This document shows positions 34,147-44,225 of a stretch of 64,000 nt of DNA, piece by piece. The position numbers were made by a program, and so were the translations under genes. The notes beneath the pieces are model-generated. The model made no database searches. It had not been told where the DNA came from and saw only the letters and a list, made by a program, of their open reading frames with translations. The stretch lies in contig NZ_LRDB01000001.1 in NCBI RefSeq assembly GCF_001592935.1, positions 558,001 to 622,000 of the forward strand. Direction: 5' to 3'. Each line of letters starts with the position of its first letter. Positions within the stretch are counted from its first letter, which is position 1. The DNA is from Roseivirga echinicomitans (GTDB lineage Bacteria > Bacteroidota > Bacteroidia > Cytophagales > Cyclobacteriaceae).

Positions 34147-35781
34147 ATGAGACTTTTTTATCTATTGATCTTAAGTTGTTTTGCCATTTCAGTAACTGCG
34201 CAAGACCTACCTAAATCATTTCTAACCACTCCAGAACTTTCGAATTACGAGAAGACTTCTACCTATGCCGATGTAATGGCTTTTATAGATGCCGTAAGCA
34301 AAGGAACCAACAAAGTAAGCCGTATTTCGATGGGCACTAGTTTGGAAGGAAAAGACATTCCTGTGTTGGTTTTGTCCAACCCAAAAGTGAGCACGCCAGC
34401 CGAAGCAAAAGCCAGCGGCAAACCGATCATTTATATCCAAGGAAATATTCACTCGGGTGAAGTAGAGGGAAAAGAAGCGGTGCAGGTAATGCTTCGCGAA
34501 ATCCTTCACGGAGACAAAGGCTATCTTTTGGACAACCAAATCATCCTTTTTGCGCCTATTTACAATACTGACTCCAACGACAAAATGGAGGCAGGCCGTA
34601 GACCTTCGCAAGAAGACAGCCCGAAGGAAGTCGGAATTAGAGAGGCCAGCCAAGGTTGGGACTTGAACCGTGACGGTATTAAGCAAGAAGCTTTAGAGAC
34701 TAACGGACTTATTCAAAACATTATCGTGCCTTGGGATCCTACACTTTTTGTAGACCTGCACACCACCAATGGCGTTTGGCATGGCTATTCACTTACTTGG
34801 GCACCTAGCTACCACACCGCTGGTGAAAAAGCACCTTACGATTTTACCTGGGATAGAATTCTTCCTGAGGTAACCACGCAAGTAAAGAAGAAAGATGATG
34901 TATACCTCGGCCCGTATGGCTATTTCTATCCACAAAGAGAGGGATGGCCAATTAAGTCCATTACTACTTATAATCACCACCCACGCTACTTGGTGAACCA
35001 ATTCGGTTTAAGGAACAGAATGGCGATTTTGAGTGAAGCTTTTGCTCATGAGCGTTTATATCAACGTATCAATTCTACCCATGCTTTTGTCAGAGAAATC
35101 CTTGAGTTCACCAATAAGAACGGGAAGGAAATGTTGAAGGTAAATGCGCAAGCAGAAGCGGCAGCCATTCAGTTGGTAAAAGAGCAAGGTGGAAAAGTAA
35201 GCAAAGGAGTAAGATTCGAAATGACTGCTTTGGATAAAAAGATTCCTGCATATAGAGCCTATAATTATGTGGCTTATGATGAAACCGAAGGCAACCGACC
35301 AGGTACACGTTATGTAAGAAAGCCAGAAATAGTAGAGTTACCAGATGTAGTTAACTACAGTGCTTTTACTCCAACAGTAACTGCCATTTTACCAAAGGGC
35401 TACATTATTCCGGCCGAGTTTGCTAACATTGCTGAGCACCTTATGAAGAATGGTGTTAAAGTGACCAAGCTTGAAAAGAATGTAAGAGCAACAGGTCAGG
35501 TATATAAAGCCACCAAGTTAGAATTAGGGCAAAGACCTTTCGAAAAGCACAACATGGCCACCATTGAAGGAGCCTATGAAAGCGCAACCAAGAAATTTGG
35601 TAAGGGCGATTACTGGGTAGACTTGGCTCAGCCTTTGGCCAACCTAATTTTTTATATGTTAGAGCCGGAATCAGATGACGGCTTAGTGACTTGGAACTTC
35701 TTTGATGAGCATTTCCAGAAAAGCGGTATTGACCAAAAAGCTGTAGAATACCCTGTTTTCAAATATTTTGAATTGAAATAA
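34147..35781 (+). CDS. M14-family zinc carboxypeptidase-like protein
   Basis: A 544-residue exported protein from the ATG at 34147, which begins a clean signal peptide (to about residue 19, VTAQ). The frame is open upstream but that part is leader-like; an ATG at 34138 is also possible. Zinc ligands are H102 and E105 in IHSGEVEGKEA and H205 in FVDLHTTNG, as in M14 metallocarboxypeptidases. It probably trims peptides in the periplasm. One base separates it from the M28 peptidase gene, which suggests joint peptide scavenging. Confidence 0.88.
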   Translation: MRLFYLLILSCFAISVTAQDLPKSFLTTPELSNYEKTSTYADVMAFIDAVSKGTNKVSRISMGTSLEGKDIPVLVLSNPKVSTPAEAKASGKPIIYIQGNIHSGEVEGKEAVQVMLREILHGDKGYLLDNQIILFAPIYNTDSNDKMEAGRRPSQEDSPKEVGIREASQGWDLNRDGIKQEALETNGLIQNIIVPWDPTLFVDLHTTNGVWHGYSLTWAPSYHTAGEKAPYDFTWDRILPEVTTQVKKKDDVYLGPYGYFYPQREGWPIKSITTYNHHPRYLVNQFGLRNRMAILSEAFAHERLYQRINSTHAFVREILEFTNKNGKEMLKVNAQAEAAAIQLVKEQGGKVSKGVRFEMTALDKKIPAYRAYNYVAYDETEGNRPGTRYVRKPEIVELPDVVNYSAFTPTVTAILPKGYIIPAEFANIAEHLMKNGVKVTKLEKNVRATGQVYKATKLELGQRPFEKHNMATIEGAYESATKKFGKGDYWVDLAQPLANLIFYMLEPESDDGLVTWNFFDEHFQKSGIDQKAVEYPVFKYFELK

Positions 35782-35782
35782 T

Positions 35783-37270
35783 ATGAAAAAGACCCTCCTA
35801 TTTTCAGGCTTGTTGCTATTTGTTGGTACCGCTTGTAGCCCTCTTACGGACAAAGAAAAAACCGATGCTACGGTAAATCAAGAAACCATTAAGGAGCACA
35901 TTTACTATTTGGCTTCTGATGAAATGAAAGGCCGTGATACGGGCTCACCAGAAATTTTAATTGCTGCAGATTATATCGCTGATCAGTTGAAAGCATATGG
36001 AGCGAAGCCTGTGCCAGGTGCTGATGGTTATTTCCAGTCGGTGCCTTTAAGAAAGAAAAGCCCAGCAGCGTCTGCTACTTTAGATTTCTCTGGTAAGAAT
36101 TTCGAATTGGGTACAAACCTATTGGTGCTCGAAGGTCAAAGCGAAAAAGTGGAAGGCGAAATCGTATTCCTCAATTACGCATTGGCAGCCGATTATGACG
36201 ACAAGGACGTAGAAGGCAAAATCGTATTCGCTAAAATTGGCGATGGAGAAGCTACTGACACACGTCAAATTCTTCAGTTCAGTCGTCAGAAATACCAATT
36301 GGCTTTAGAAAATGGAGCAGCTGGAATCGTAGAATTCTATAACCTTCCTACTTCATTTGAACAGGTAGGTGCTCGTTTCAGAAGCACTAGCCTGAGTATC
36401 GATCCTGATGGTGATGAAGGAAGAATCATTCCTCAGCTTTGGTTGAAGGATGCAGACAACTCTACCCAGAAGTTCATGATGACGCGCAGCATCAAAAGGG
36501 CGAATATTGAAATCAAAGGAATGATCAATGAGCTGACCAAAGACAAAAATGTCTTGGCCATGATTGAAGGCACTGACCCTGAATTGAAGGACGAGTTCAT
36601 TATGTTCTCTGCACACTACGATCACGTAGGAATTGGAAGACCAGACGAAACAGGTGACTCTATTTACAACGGTACTCGTGACAATGCAATTGGAACGGTA
36701 ACGGTGCTTTCTGCGGCTGAAAACATTGGCAAGTACCCAATGAGAAGATCTGCGCTTTTCGTGCTTTACACAGGTGAAGAGAAAGGTCTGATCGGAAGTC
36801 GTTGGATGGCTGATAACCCAATTATTCCCTTGAACGAAATTGTGTTTTGCTGGAATAGTGACAACGCTGGTTATAATGACACCACCATTTCTACAGTCGT
36901 AGGCTTAGAAAGATTTACCGTAGTGCCGCAATTGATAAAAGATGCAAACACGGCTTATGGCCTTACTGCCATTGATGATCCTGCGGGTGAGCAAGGGCTT
37001 TTCGATCGATCGGATAATGTGAGTTTTGCCCGAAAAGGAATTCCAGCACCGACTTATAGCTTGGGCTTCCGCTCTTTCGATGGCGATGTAACCAAGTACT
37101 ACCACAAAGCAGGCGACAATCCAGAAACCGTAGATTATGATTATCTATTTAAGTTTTTCAGCAGTTACGTATTGGCTTCGCGCCTTATCGGAAATGCTGA
37201 TGAAACTCCTTTTTGGATAGAAAGCGATAAATACTACGAAATAGGAAAAGCACTTTACGGAAAGGATTAG
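35783..37270 (+). CDS. M28-family aminopeptidase lipoprotein with PA domain
   Basis: A 495-residue lipoprotein (lipobox GTAC, C18). A protease-associated domain lies inside the N-terminal half (about residues 110-230). M28 zinc motifs follow: SAHYDHVGIG, TRDNAIGTVTVL, YTGEEKGLIGS and NSDNAGYND. The second motif has DNAIG where DNASG is more common. It should remove N-terminal residues from peptides at the cell envelope, complementing the carboxypeptidase encoded immediately upstream. Confidence 0.9.
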   Translation: MKKTLLFSGLLLFVGTACSPLTDKEKTDATVNQETIKEHIYYLASDEMKGRDTGSPEILIAADYIADQLKAYGAKPVPGADGYFQSVPLRKKSPAASATLDFSGKNFELGTNLLVLEGQSEKVEGEIVFLNYALAADYDDKDVEGKIVFAKIGDGEATDTRQILQFSRQKYQLALENGAAGIVEFYNLPTSFEQVGARFRSTSLSIDPDGDEGRIIPQLWLKDADNSTQKFMMTRSIKRANIEIKGMINELTKDKNVLAMIEGTDPELKDEFIMFSAHYDHVGIGRPDETGDSIYNGTRDNAIGTVTVLSAAENIGKYPMRRSALFVLYTGEEKGLIGSRWMADNPIIPLNEIVFCWNSDNAGYNDTTISTVVGLERFTVVPQLIKDANTAYGLTAIDDPAGEQGLFDRSDNVSFARKGIPAPTYSLGFRSFDGDVTKYYHKAGDNPETVDYDYLFKFFSSYVLASRLIGNADETPFWIESDKYYEIGKALYGKD

Positions 37271-37273
37271 CAG

Positions 37274-37567
37274 TTAACGAGTCTCCCAAATTTTTGGATT
37301 TCGACTTGTACTGAGAACAGCTATTACAAATATCCTTTTGTCATCAATGAAATAGTGGATGGCAAAAGGATATTGTTTTATTAGGGCAAATCGAACGTTT
37401 TTATACCGCTCTTGAAAGAGGTAGGGACGTTTTTGGATTAGTGTCAACTTATGATCGAGGGATATTAAAAACCTTGCTCCTAAACCTGATCTTTTGAATT
37501 CATACCAAAGGGCGGCTTCGGTAATATCGTTTTCCGTCTGTGGTTTTATAATGACGGAGTAGCTCAC
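37274..37567 (-). CDS. RelE/ParE-family toxin
   Basis: A 97-residue ParE/RelE-superfamily protein. It opens SYSVIIKPQTENDITEAALWY and has the usual RPYLFQ and YPFAIHYFID segments. The GTG start overlaps the antitoxin stop (GTGA). ParE toxins poison DNA gyrase and RelE toxins cut mRNA at the ribosome; the sequence alone favours ParE-like but is not decisive. It converges with the M28 peptidase gene, 3 bp apart. Confidence 0.88.
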   Translation of the reverse strand: MSYSVIIKPQTENDITEAALWYEFKRSGLGARFLISLDHKLTLIQKRPYLFQERYKNVRFALIKQYPFAIHYFIDDKRIFVIAVLSTSRNPKIWETR

Positions 37568-37794
37568 AGCTTTCGCTTGATTCGATCTTTAACTTCTTCC
37601 CAACTTGAACCAGAGTTTGGGTACTTTTCATGTTCTTCAAGTCTTTCTTCAAGAAGAGCTTTATGTTCTTTACTCAGGGTATAATCAGATTCGTCAATAC
37701 CAGACTGTACAATTGAATACAGCGCTTCAAGTGCTTTGTCATCTGCCTTGTTGATAAAGTCGTGTAATCTCTCCCTGATATCTGCGCTGCTCAT
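37564..37794 (-). CDS. Addiction-module antitoxin
   Basis: A 76-residue acidic helical protein of the putative addiction module component family (TIGR02574-like). It has a C-terminal SSWEEVKDRIKRK toxin-binding tail, a hallmark of these antitoxins. It precedes the toxin with a 4-bp overlap. It probably also binds its own promoter, between 37795 and the mutS stop. A 30-bp gap to mutS means it may partly read from mutS transcription. Confidence 0.85.
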   Translation of the reverse strand: MSSADIRERLHDFINKADDKALEALYSIVQSGIDESDYTLSKEHKALLEERLEEHEKYPNSGSSWEEVKDRIKRKL

Positions 37795-37824
37795 ATGGGT
37801 CTTTTTATCAAAAATAACGAAAAT

Positions 37825-40434
37825 CTACTTCTTCAACTTGCCTTTAATCTCATTCAGTTTGAGCAATGCTTCTACTGGAGAAATGGTGTTGATGTCTAGG
37901 CTGTCTAGAATTTCTTTGATTTCCATGAAAGTAGGATCAGCTTCAAAGAGGTTCAACTGAAAGTTGTTCTTTGGCAGGTCTTTCATCTTGTCGTCCGTTT
38001 GATTGCGGATTTTGTCCTTCTCCAAGTGGTGCATGATTTCCGCAGCACGAATCACGACAGGGTTTGGCATCCCTGCCATTTGTGCCACATGAATACCAAA
38101 GCTGTGTTCGCTGCCGCCTTCTTTGAGCTTGCGCATAAAAATCACCTTGTTGCCCACTTCCTTCACCGAAACATTGAAGTTCTTAATGGCAGGGAAATCT
38201 TCTTGCAACTGATTTAGTTCATGGTAATGGGTAGCAAAGAGTGTTTTTGGTTTGAACTTGTCGTGGTTGTGCAAGTACTCCACAATCGACCAAGCAATGG
38301 AAATCCCATCATAAGTACTGGTGCCTCGGCCAATTTCGTCCATCAGCACCAAGCTTCGATCGCTCAAATTGTTAAGTATACTTGCTGTTTCAGTCATCTC
38401 TACCATAAAAGTAGATTCACCTTTGGACAGGTTATCGCTGGCACCCACTCTCGTAAATACTTTATCGGTAATGCCCAGAATAGCGGCTTTGGCCGGCACA
38501 TAGCAACCCATTTGCGCCATCAATACGATCAAGGCAGTTTGACGCAAGAGCGCAGACTTACCCGCCATATTGGGGCCAGTAATGATCAGAATTTGGTGCG
38601 TATGATCGTCCAGAAAAACATCGTTCGGCACATAGCTTTCGCCCACAGGCAATTGCTTTTCAATCACAGGATGGCGGCCTTCCTGAATATCAATGATCAT
38701 TTTGTCATTGATTTGCGGACGGCAGTAATGGTTTATTTCGGCTACAGTGGCGAAAGAGATCAAGCAGTCTAACATACCCACCACCTTGGCATTTTGCTGT
38801 ACTTGGGCGGTGTACTCGGCTGCGAACGAAACCAAATCGAGAAAAATCTGCTGCTCAATGGCTTGAATCTTATCTTCGGCTGTTAAGATTTTGTCTTCGT
38901 AGGTTTTCAGTTCTTCGGTAATGTAGCGCTCTGCATTGACCAAAGTTTGCTTCCTGATCCATTCTGCAGGCACTTTGTCTTTGTGCAAATTGGTGACTTC
39001 CAAATAGTAACCGAAAACTCTATTGTAGGCAATTTTCAAAGAGGTAATGCCGGTGCGTTCTGTTTCTCTTTGCTGAATTTGAAGCAAATAATCTTTTCCG
39101 GAATGCGATATTTTCCGAAGTTCATCCAGCTCTTCGTCCACGCCATCTTGTACAAAATTACCCTGATGCACCAACATAGGCGCTTCTTCTTTCAACTGCT
39201 CTTGAATGCGTTCGAGCAGTTTATCGCAAGGGTTCATTTGGTCAGCAAGGGCTTGCAGCGATTTGTGTGAGGCATTGGCGGCATATCCTTGAATTGGACG
39301 GATGTTTTCCAAGGCTTTTCGCAGTTGGTTCATCTCGCGTGGATTAATTCTGCCCACCGCTACTTTAGAAATCAAACGCTCCAAATCACCTATCTGCTTG
39401 AGGTGAATTGAAATCTGATCTCGTAGTTCTGTGTTTTCTGCAAAGGCATCAACAATTGAAAGGCGCTCTTCAATTCTGCTTTTTTCCTTTAACGGAAGCA
39501 CCATCCAGCGTTTCATCAAACGGCTGCCCATGGGGGTATGGGTGTGATCAAGAATGTTAATTAACGGCACGCCACCTTCTTGTTGAGGGTAAACCAATTC
39601 TAGGTTTCGGATGGTGAATTTATCGAGCCAAACGTATTTGTCTTCTTCAATTCTGCTGATGGAAGCAATGTGTTTTACTTCCTTATGTTCGGTTTCTTCC
39701 AAATAATGAAGAATTGCGCCTGAAGCAACAATGCCCAAACCAAGACTTTCAATACCGAAACCCTTTAGGTTGGCGGTTTCAAAGTGGCTGGTCAGTTTTT
39801 CATAAGTGTAATCGTAGGCAAATACCCAGTCATCTAAATGATAGGTGTTATGCGATTCTTTAAAACGATCGTAGAAAATCTCTCGATTCGATTTACAGAA
39901 AATGAATTCCGAAGGGTTTAAGCTCTGTACTAGTTTGTCTATATATTCTTTAGAGCCTTGGGCAGTTAAGAATTCACCCGTAGAAAGATCAAGGAAGGAA
40001 ATACCCACTTGGTCTTTGTCGAAGAAGAGCGAAGCCAAATAGTTGTTTCGCTTTTTGTCCAGCACATTATCATTAAAGGAAAGGCCAGGAGTTACCAATT
40101 CAGTCACACCGCGTTTCACAATTCCTTTTACCGATTTCGGGTCTTCAAGCTGATCGCAAATAGCAACACGATTGCCAGCACGTACCAATTTTGGCAGGTA
40201 GTTATCTAAGGAGTGATGGGGGAAACCAGCCAGTTCAATGTGACTGGCAGAACCATTGGCGCGTTTGGTGAGCACAATATCAAGCACCTTACTGGCCCTA
40301 ATGGCGTCTTCGCCAAAGGTTTCATAGAAATCACCCACCCTAAAAAGCAATAGCGCCCCAGGGTGTTTGGCTTTGATGGCATTGTATTGCTTCATCAACG
40401 GGGTTTCCTTCACTTCTGCCTTTGCCTTCGCCAT
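37825..40434 (-). CDS. mutS: DNA mismatch repair protein MutS
   Basis: An 869-residue MutS from the ATG at 40434; in-frame codons further upstream give no MutS-like sequence. The mismatch-recognition motif GDFYETF has F36 and E38 at the same positions as in E. coli. The C-terminal ATPase has Walker A GPNMAGKS, the ABC signature STFMVEMTE and Walker B LVLMDEIGRGTSTYDG. It detects mispairs and recruits MutL. It appears to be a single-gene unit facing away from the DUF4382 gene. Confidence 0.97.
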   Translation of the reverse strand: MAKAKAEVKETPLMKQYNAIKAKHPGALLLFRVGDFYETFGEDAIRASKVLDIVLTKRANGSASHIELAGFPHHSLDNYLPKLVRAGNRVAICDQLEDPKSVKGIVKRGVTELVTPGLSFNDNVLDKKRNNYLASLFFDKDQVGISFLDLSTGEFLTAQGSKEYIDKLVQSLNPSEFIFCKSNREIFYDRFKESHNTYHLDDWVFAYDYTYEKLTSHFETANLKGFGIESLGLGIVASGAILHYLEETEHKEVKHIASISRIEEDKYVWLDKFTIRNLELVYPQQEGGVPLINILDHTHTPMGSRLMKRWMVLPLKEKSRIEERLSIVDAFAENTELRDQISIHLKQIGDLERLISKVAVGRINPREMNQLRKALENIRPIQGYAANASHKSLQALADQMNPCDKLLERIQEQLKEEAPMLVHQGNFVQDGVDEELDELRKISHSGKDYLLQIQQRETERTGITSLKIAYNRVFGYYLEVTNLHKDKVPAEWIRKQTLVNAERYITEELKTYEDKILTAEDKIQAIEQQIFLDLVSFAAEYTAQVQQNAKVVGMLDCLISFATVAEINHYCRPQINDKMIIDIQEGRHPVIEKQLPVGESYVPNDVFLDDHTHQILIITGPNMAGKSALLRQTALIVLMAQMGCYVPAKAAILGITDKVFTRVGASDNLSKGESTFMVEMTETASILNNLSDRSLVLMDEIGRGTSTYDGISIAWSIVEYLHNHDKFKPKTLFATHYHELNQLQEDFPAIKNFNVSVKEVGNKVIFMRKLKEGGSEHSFGIHVAQMAGMPNPVVIRAAEIMHHLEKDKIRNQTDDKMKDLPKNNFQLNLFEADPTFMEIKEILDSLDINTISPVEALLKLNEIKGKLKK

Positions 40435-40735
40435 AAATTGAATTTGAATTTTGTGCTTCTTCAAAAATAGAAAAATCCACTGCGCTTTCAATTTCCTATT
40501 TATAAAAGTCTGGAAATAGTAGGGTTCATTTACTCCTTAGGCCGAGGAATATCAACGAAAAATATAGTTTGGGCCATTCCTTTTTCAAAATGACAGCGCT
40601 TTTTTCAAAGTGATAAAAATCTAGGGGTTGAATTTTCTGAAAAGCCTAAAATAGGCCAGTTAATGGGTTTTGGCACGAACGGCATCAAGTTCGCCTTATG
40701 GTTATCAGTAAAATTCTAAACAAAAACTGAAAGTT
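40435..40735. other. Divergent gap between mutS and the DUF4382 gene
   Basis: This 301-bp AT-rich region holds no supported gene. It should contain the promoters of mutS (leftward) and the DUF4382 lipoprotein (rightward). A TATAGTTTGG near 40563 loosely resembles a -7 element. TTGGCACGAACGGC near 40670 looks like sigma-54 at first sight but has the wrong spacing. Nothing else stands out. Confidence 0.5.
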
Positions 40736-41659
40736 ATGAAATATCTAAAATCATTAGCCGCAACACTACTAATCATTCCAACATTAATGTTTACTAGTTG
40801 CGATGACGACAATTCAAATGAACTTGACGGAACGGGAACCGCTAGACTGGAGGCAACAGATGCTGCAGTGGATGCAGAGAATATAACTGGCGTTTTCTTG
40901 TCAGTAGACGAAGCACAATTTATTGCCAATGGGCAAGTACAGAATTCGATCATGTTTGAGTCTCCGAAAGAGTTTAACCTAATGGATTATCAAAATGGTG
41001 AGACCTATATTTTAGGTACAGCTGAATTGGAAGCAGGTGCTTATGACGAAATTCGTTTAATCCTGACTTCATCTAATCAAGCCTATGTGAAATATGTCAA
41101 TGGTTCTACCGATGAAATCGATGTGCCAAGTGGATCAACTTCAGGTTACAAAATTATGGGTGACTTTGATGTAATGGCCAACAGTATGACTGAACTTGTA
41201 CTTGATGTAGACTTGAGAAAAGCCCTTGTTAAAAAAGGAAACGGTGAGTTTAATTTAAGACCAACTGCTAGATTGATTGCTAAATCTACCGCAGGTATGA
41301 TTAAAGGAGTTGTGGATGAAGACAATATGCAAGACGCTGATAAGGTAGTAGTATATGCTTACTTAGAAGGTACTTTTGATGATTCTGAAATGAATGAACC
41401 AACAGAGGGAAATTCAAGATTTGAGAATTCAATTAACAGTGCTGTAGCAAGTAACCTAAACGGTAATTTTACTTTGGCCTTTATGCCAGAAGGAGATTAT
41501 GAGCTTATTGTGGCTACTTATAAGGAAGATCAATTACTAGGTGGATTAGAGTTTGACTCTGCTACTAAGGTTGAAGTTTCAATAGACGGAGAAACCACCT
41601 CAGTTATTGAAGTAGAAGCGAGAGTAGTCACCAACTTACTTATTAACTTATTTCAATAA
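40736..41659 (+). CDS. DUF4382-domain lipoprotein
   Basis: A 307-residue lipoprotein (lipobox FTSC, C22, followed by Asp residues). The DUF4382 domain covers about residues 35-180, with ITGVFLSVDEAQF and LELEAGAYDEIRL-like segments. A C-terminal beta-sandwich (about 190-305, starting AGMIKGVVDED) resembles carboxypeptidase regulatory-like repeats. The Asp tail after the lipid cysteine is compatible with surface export in Bacteroidota. Function unknown. Confidence 0.85.
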   Translation: MKYLKSLAATLLIIPTLMFTSCDDDNSNELDGTGTARLEATDAAVDAENITGVFLSVDEAQFIANGQVQNSIMFESPKEFNLMDYQNGETYILGTAELEAGAYDEIRLILTSSNQAYVKYVNGSTDEIDVPSGSTSGYKIMGDFDVMANSMTELVLDVDLRKALVKKGNGEFNLRPTARLIAKSTAGMIKGVVDEDNMQDADKVVVYAYLEGTFDDSEMNEPTEGNSRFENSINSAVASNLNGNFTLAFMPEGDYELIVATYKEDQLLGGLEFDSATKVEVSIDGETTSVIEVEARVVTNLLINLFQ

Positions 41660-41673
41660 TTGATTACCGAAGG

Positions 41674-41709
41674 GCGCCCACTGAATAATTCAGTTGGGTG
41701 CTTTTTTTT
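41674..41709 (+). terminator. Intrinsic terminator of the DUF4382 gene
   Basis: GCGCCCACTGAA (from 41674) pairs with TTCAGTTGGGTGC (to 41701) with one bulge, followed by eight T residues. It lies 15 bp past the stop. Confidence 0.88.
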
Positions 41710-41798
41710 GAGTTAAACATATGGTCGACTGAATAGTTATCTAGCGTATATTGAGAAAGTAATTTTCAATATTTTATTTTTTTCACGTTAGGCGATAG

Positions 41799-44225
41799 AT
41801 GACCCGTTTCAAACTCAATAATAGACATACTTGGGCCTGGTTGGTAAACTTGGCTTTGATCGTGCTTACCATTATTATTTCGGTGGCGGGATATAAAGCC
41901 TATCAAAGACTGGACAATATGGTAAGTGAGCTGCAGCAAAACGCAGAGCAGAACTATAATTTATTGATCTTGAAGGATGTATCCTTCTTTGTGAATGAAA
42001 TGGAAACACAAATTGATGCTTATCGAAATAACCCTAAGTCAGACTATATCCGAAATTTTAATGCCTCTTTAGACAACAGCCAATACCTGATTGACTCACT
42101 AAAGACAAACTATTTTGAGAGGGATGAAATGATTCAACTTTGTGATTCGCTTTCTGATTTGATCAAGGAGCGCGCGAAAGTACAGACCAAGTTGACAGCC
42201 ATTAATTCGGATTTGCTTGAAAACACTTTGGAAGATTTAACGCAGAAAATTGAAAGAATGCCTCAGTTATTGGCCGAAGCGGATACCATCACCCCTGAAA
42301 AGATCGGCTTCTTTAAAAAGACTGGAAGGATTGTTACTAATGCTTTAAAAAAGAAAGAGAACAGAATAAAAGCAGATACCACTGTAGCGCTAACGCAATC
42401 AGAGAAACTCCAAACCGAAATTATGTCAGAATTAGCCAAAGCGAAAGAAGAAAGCATGGAAAAAGGGTCTGACCTACGCTTTCAGCTTTCTACGCTTGAA
42501 AAGGAATCGCAGGTATTTCAGAATAAAATTATTGATGTAATTAACACAATTGAATCACGAGAACTTGAAGAGGGCAGAGATCACGTAAAAGGAATTCAAG
42601 ATTTGGCGAGCGATACCAACCGAGAAGTGGTAATTTTTTCAGCGTTGTCCAGTGCCCTTTTGTTGATCACACTTATCAGCCAGTTGAATTATGTAGGTAG
42701 AAACAGAAAGCACCAAGCCCTGCTTCGTGAAGCCAAAAAGAATGCAGAAGAACTGGCCGAAGCCAAAGAGAAATTCTTGGCCAATATGAGCCATGAAATT
42801 CGTACGCCAATGAATGCCATTTCAGGCTTTACCAGTCAACTATTAAAAAATGCCCAGCCTGGAGAGCAAAAAGAGCAGCTACAAATTATTAAAAGCTCTT
42901 CCGATCACCTGCTTCATTTATTGAATGACATTCTTGATTTTTCTAAACTTCACGCCAATAAGGTAAAACTAAAACAAGAAGCCTTCGACCTCAAATTATT
43001 ACTCAATGATACCATGCGTATTTTTGAGGAAATGGCCGATGAGAAGGGTTTGAAACTGAAAACGTCTTTTGATGGCATTCCTAATTTTGTGTTAGGCGAT
43101 GAACACCGATTGCGCCAAATTATTCTGAACCTTCTGCACAACGCCATCAAGTTTACCGAAAAGGGTTATGTTGAACTCAGTGCTTCAGTTCAATTTAACT
43201 CGGGAGACCAGGTAAGTTTGCGAATAGCGGTGAAGGATAGTGGCGTGGGAATTCCAAAAGACAAGCAGGTCAAAATTTTCGAAGAATTTGAACAAGCCAC
43301 AGTGGCCGATGAAGCCAAAGGTACAGGACTTGGTTTAGCCATTTCTGCTATGTTGGTGAAACTACACGAAGGAGAATTTTTAATTGAAAGCGAACCCGGC
43401 AAAGGCACAGAAATGATTCTGATTTTGCCATTTACCCTTGGTGAAAGGTTGAAAGAAGATGTTAAAGAGAAAGATGAAAATCTAATCCACCTATCGGGGA
43501 TTTCAGTTTTAGTGGCCGATGACGAGCCTTTCAACCTAAAACTTTTAGAAACCATTTTTAAGAGCCATGACATAAAGCTGGTGCAGACGAAAGATGGAAC
43601 CGAAGCGCTTGCTGCCCTTCAGTCTCAAGTGTTTGACATTGCCATTTTAGATGTAAAAATGCCGGGCCTTAGTGGTTTAGAGGTGGTGAAAAAAGTGAGA
43701 GAAGGAAAAGGGAAAAATCACAGGATACCAATGATAGCGCTTACCGCTACCGTTTCCGAACAAGAAATGAAGGAGAGCTTGGCCTCAGGATTTGACCGAA
43801 TATTGAGAAAGCCATTTGACGAAAATGCATTGTTAGAAATGATTCGTGTGGAAACCATGAAAACTAAAATGAAGAAATCACCGGCTGCTGAAATTGTTAC
43901 CGAAGTGGCAAAGTTCGACCTTTCTGGTTTGAGCGAAATGGGAGATGACGACTTTGTAAAAGAAATGGTCGATATTTTTAAGTCGAGCTCTGCAAGAAGT
44001 ATTGAGAATTTGAAGAAGGCGATTCAGCTTAAAATAAGAGAGAGCCTTAAAAATGAAGCGCATAAAATGCTTCCACCTGCGCGTCACCTCAGTGCTACAG
44101 ATTTAGTAAAAGCTTTAGAAGCATTACAAGCCAAAGCCGATAAAGAAACCTTTGATGAACTCAGCATTCGTATTGCTGAAATAGAAACAATTTACAATGG
44201 AATTACAGCCGCGTTGAAGGGCTAA
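41799..44225 (+). CDS. Hybrid sensor histidine kinase with receiver and Hpt domains
   Basis: An 808-residue membrane kinase. Helices at about residues 13-32 and 277-298 bracket a coiled-coil-rich sensor region. HisKA follows with H332 in ANMSHEIRTPMNA, then HATPase_c (LLHNAIKFTEKG, DSGVGIPKD, GTGLGLAIS). The receiver has D618 in IAILDVKMPG. A terminal Hpt-like domain has H755 in NEAHKMLPPARHL. All parts of a phosphorelay are in one chain; the final DNA-binding regulator is not adjacent. Its stop overlaps tail to tail with the next, opposite gene by 3-4 bp. Confidence 0.93.
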   Translation: MTRFKLNNRHTWAWLVNLALIVLTIIISVAGYKAYQRLDNMVSELQQNAEQNYNLLILKDVSFFVNEMETQIDAYRNNPKSDYIRNFNASLDNSQYLIDSLKTNYFERDEMIQLCDSLSDLIKERAKVQTKLTAINSDLLENTLEDLTQKIERMPQLLAEADTITPEKIGFFKKTGRIVTNALKKKENRIKADTTVALTQSEKLQTEIMSELAKAKEESMEKGSDLRFQLSTLEKESQVFQNKIIDVINTIESRELEEGRDHVKGIQDLASDTNREVVIFSALSSALLLITLISQLNYVGRNRKHQALLREAKKNAEELAEAKEKFLANMSHEIRTPMNAISGFTSQLLKNAQPGEQKEQLQIIKSSSDHLLHLLNDILDFSKLHANKVKLKQEAFDLKLLLNDTMRIFEEMADEKGLKLKTSFDGIPNFVLGDEHRLRQIILNLLHNAIKFTEKGYVELSASVQFNSGDQVSLRIAVKDSGVGIPKDKQVKIFEEFEQATVADEAKGTGLGLAISAMLVKLHEGEFLIESEPGKGTEMILILPFTLGERLKEDVKEKDENLIHLSGISVLVADDEPFNLKLLETIFKSHDIKLVQTKDGTEALAALQSQVFDIAILDVKMPGLSGLEVVKKVREGKGKNHRIPMIALTATVSEQEMKESLASGFDRILRKPFDENALLEMIRVETMKTKMKKSPAAEIVTEVAKFDLSGLSEMGDDDFVKEMVDIFKSSSARSIENLKKAIQLKIRESLKNEAHKMLPPARHLSATDLVKALEALQAKADKETFDELSIRIAEIETIYNGITAALKG

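Noticed and set aside
40667-40685. TTGGCACGAACGGC resembling a sigma-54 (-24/-12) promoter before the DUF4382 gene
   Set aside because: Only 8 bases separate the GG and GC dinucleotides where 10 are required, and the TTGC box is absent.
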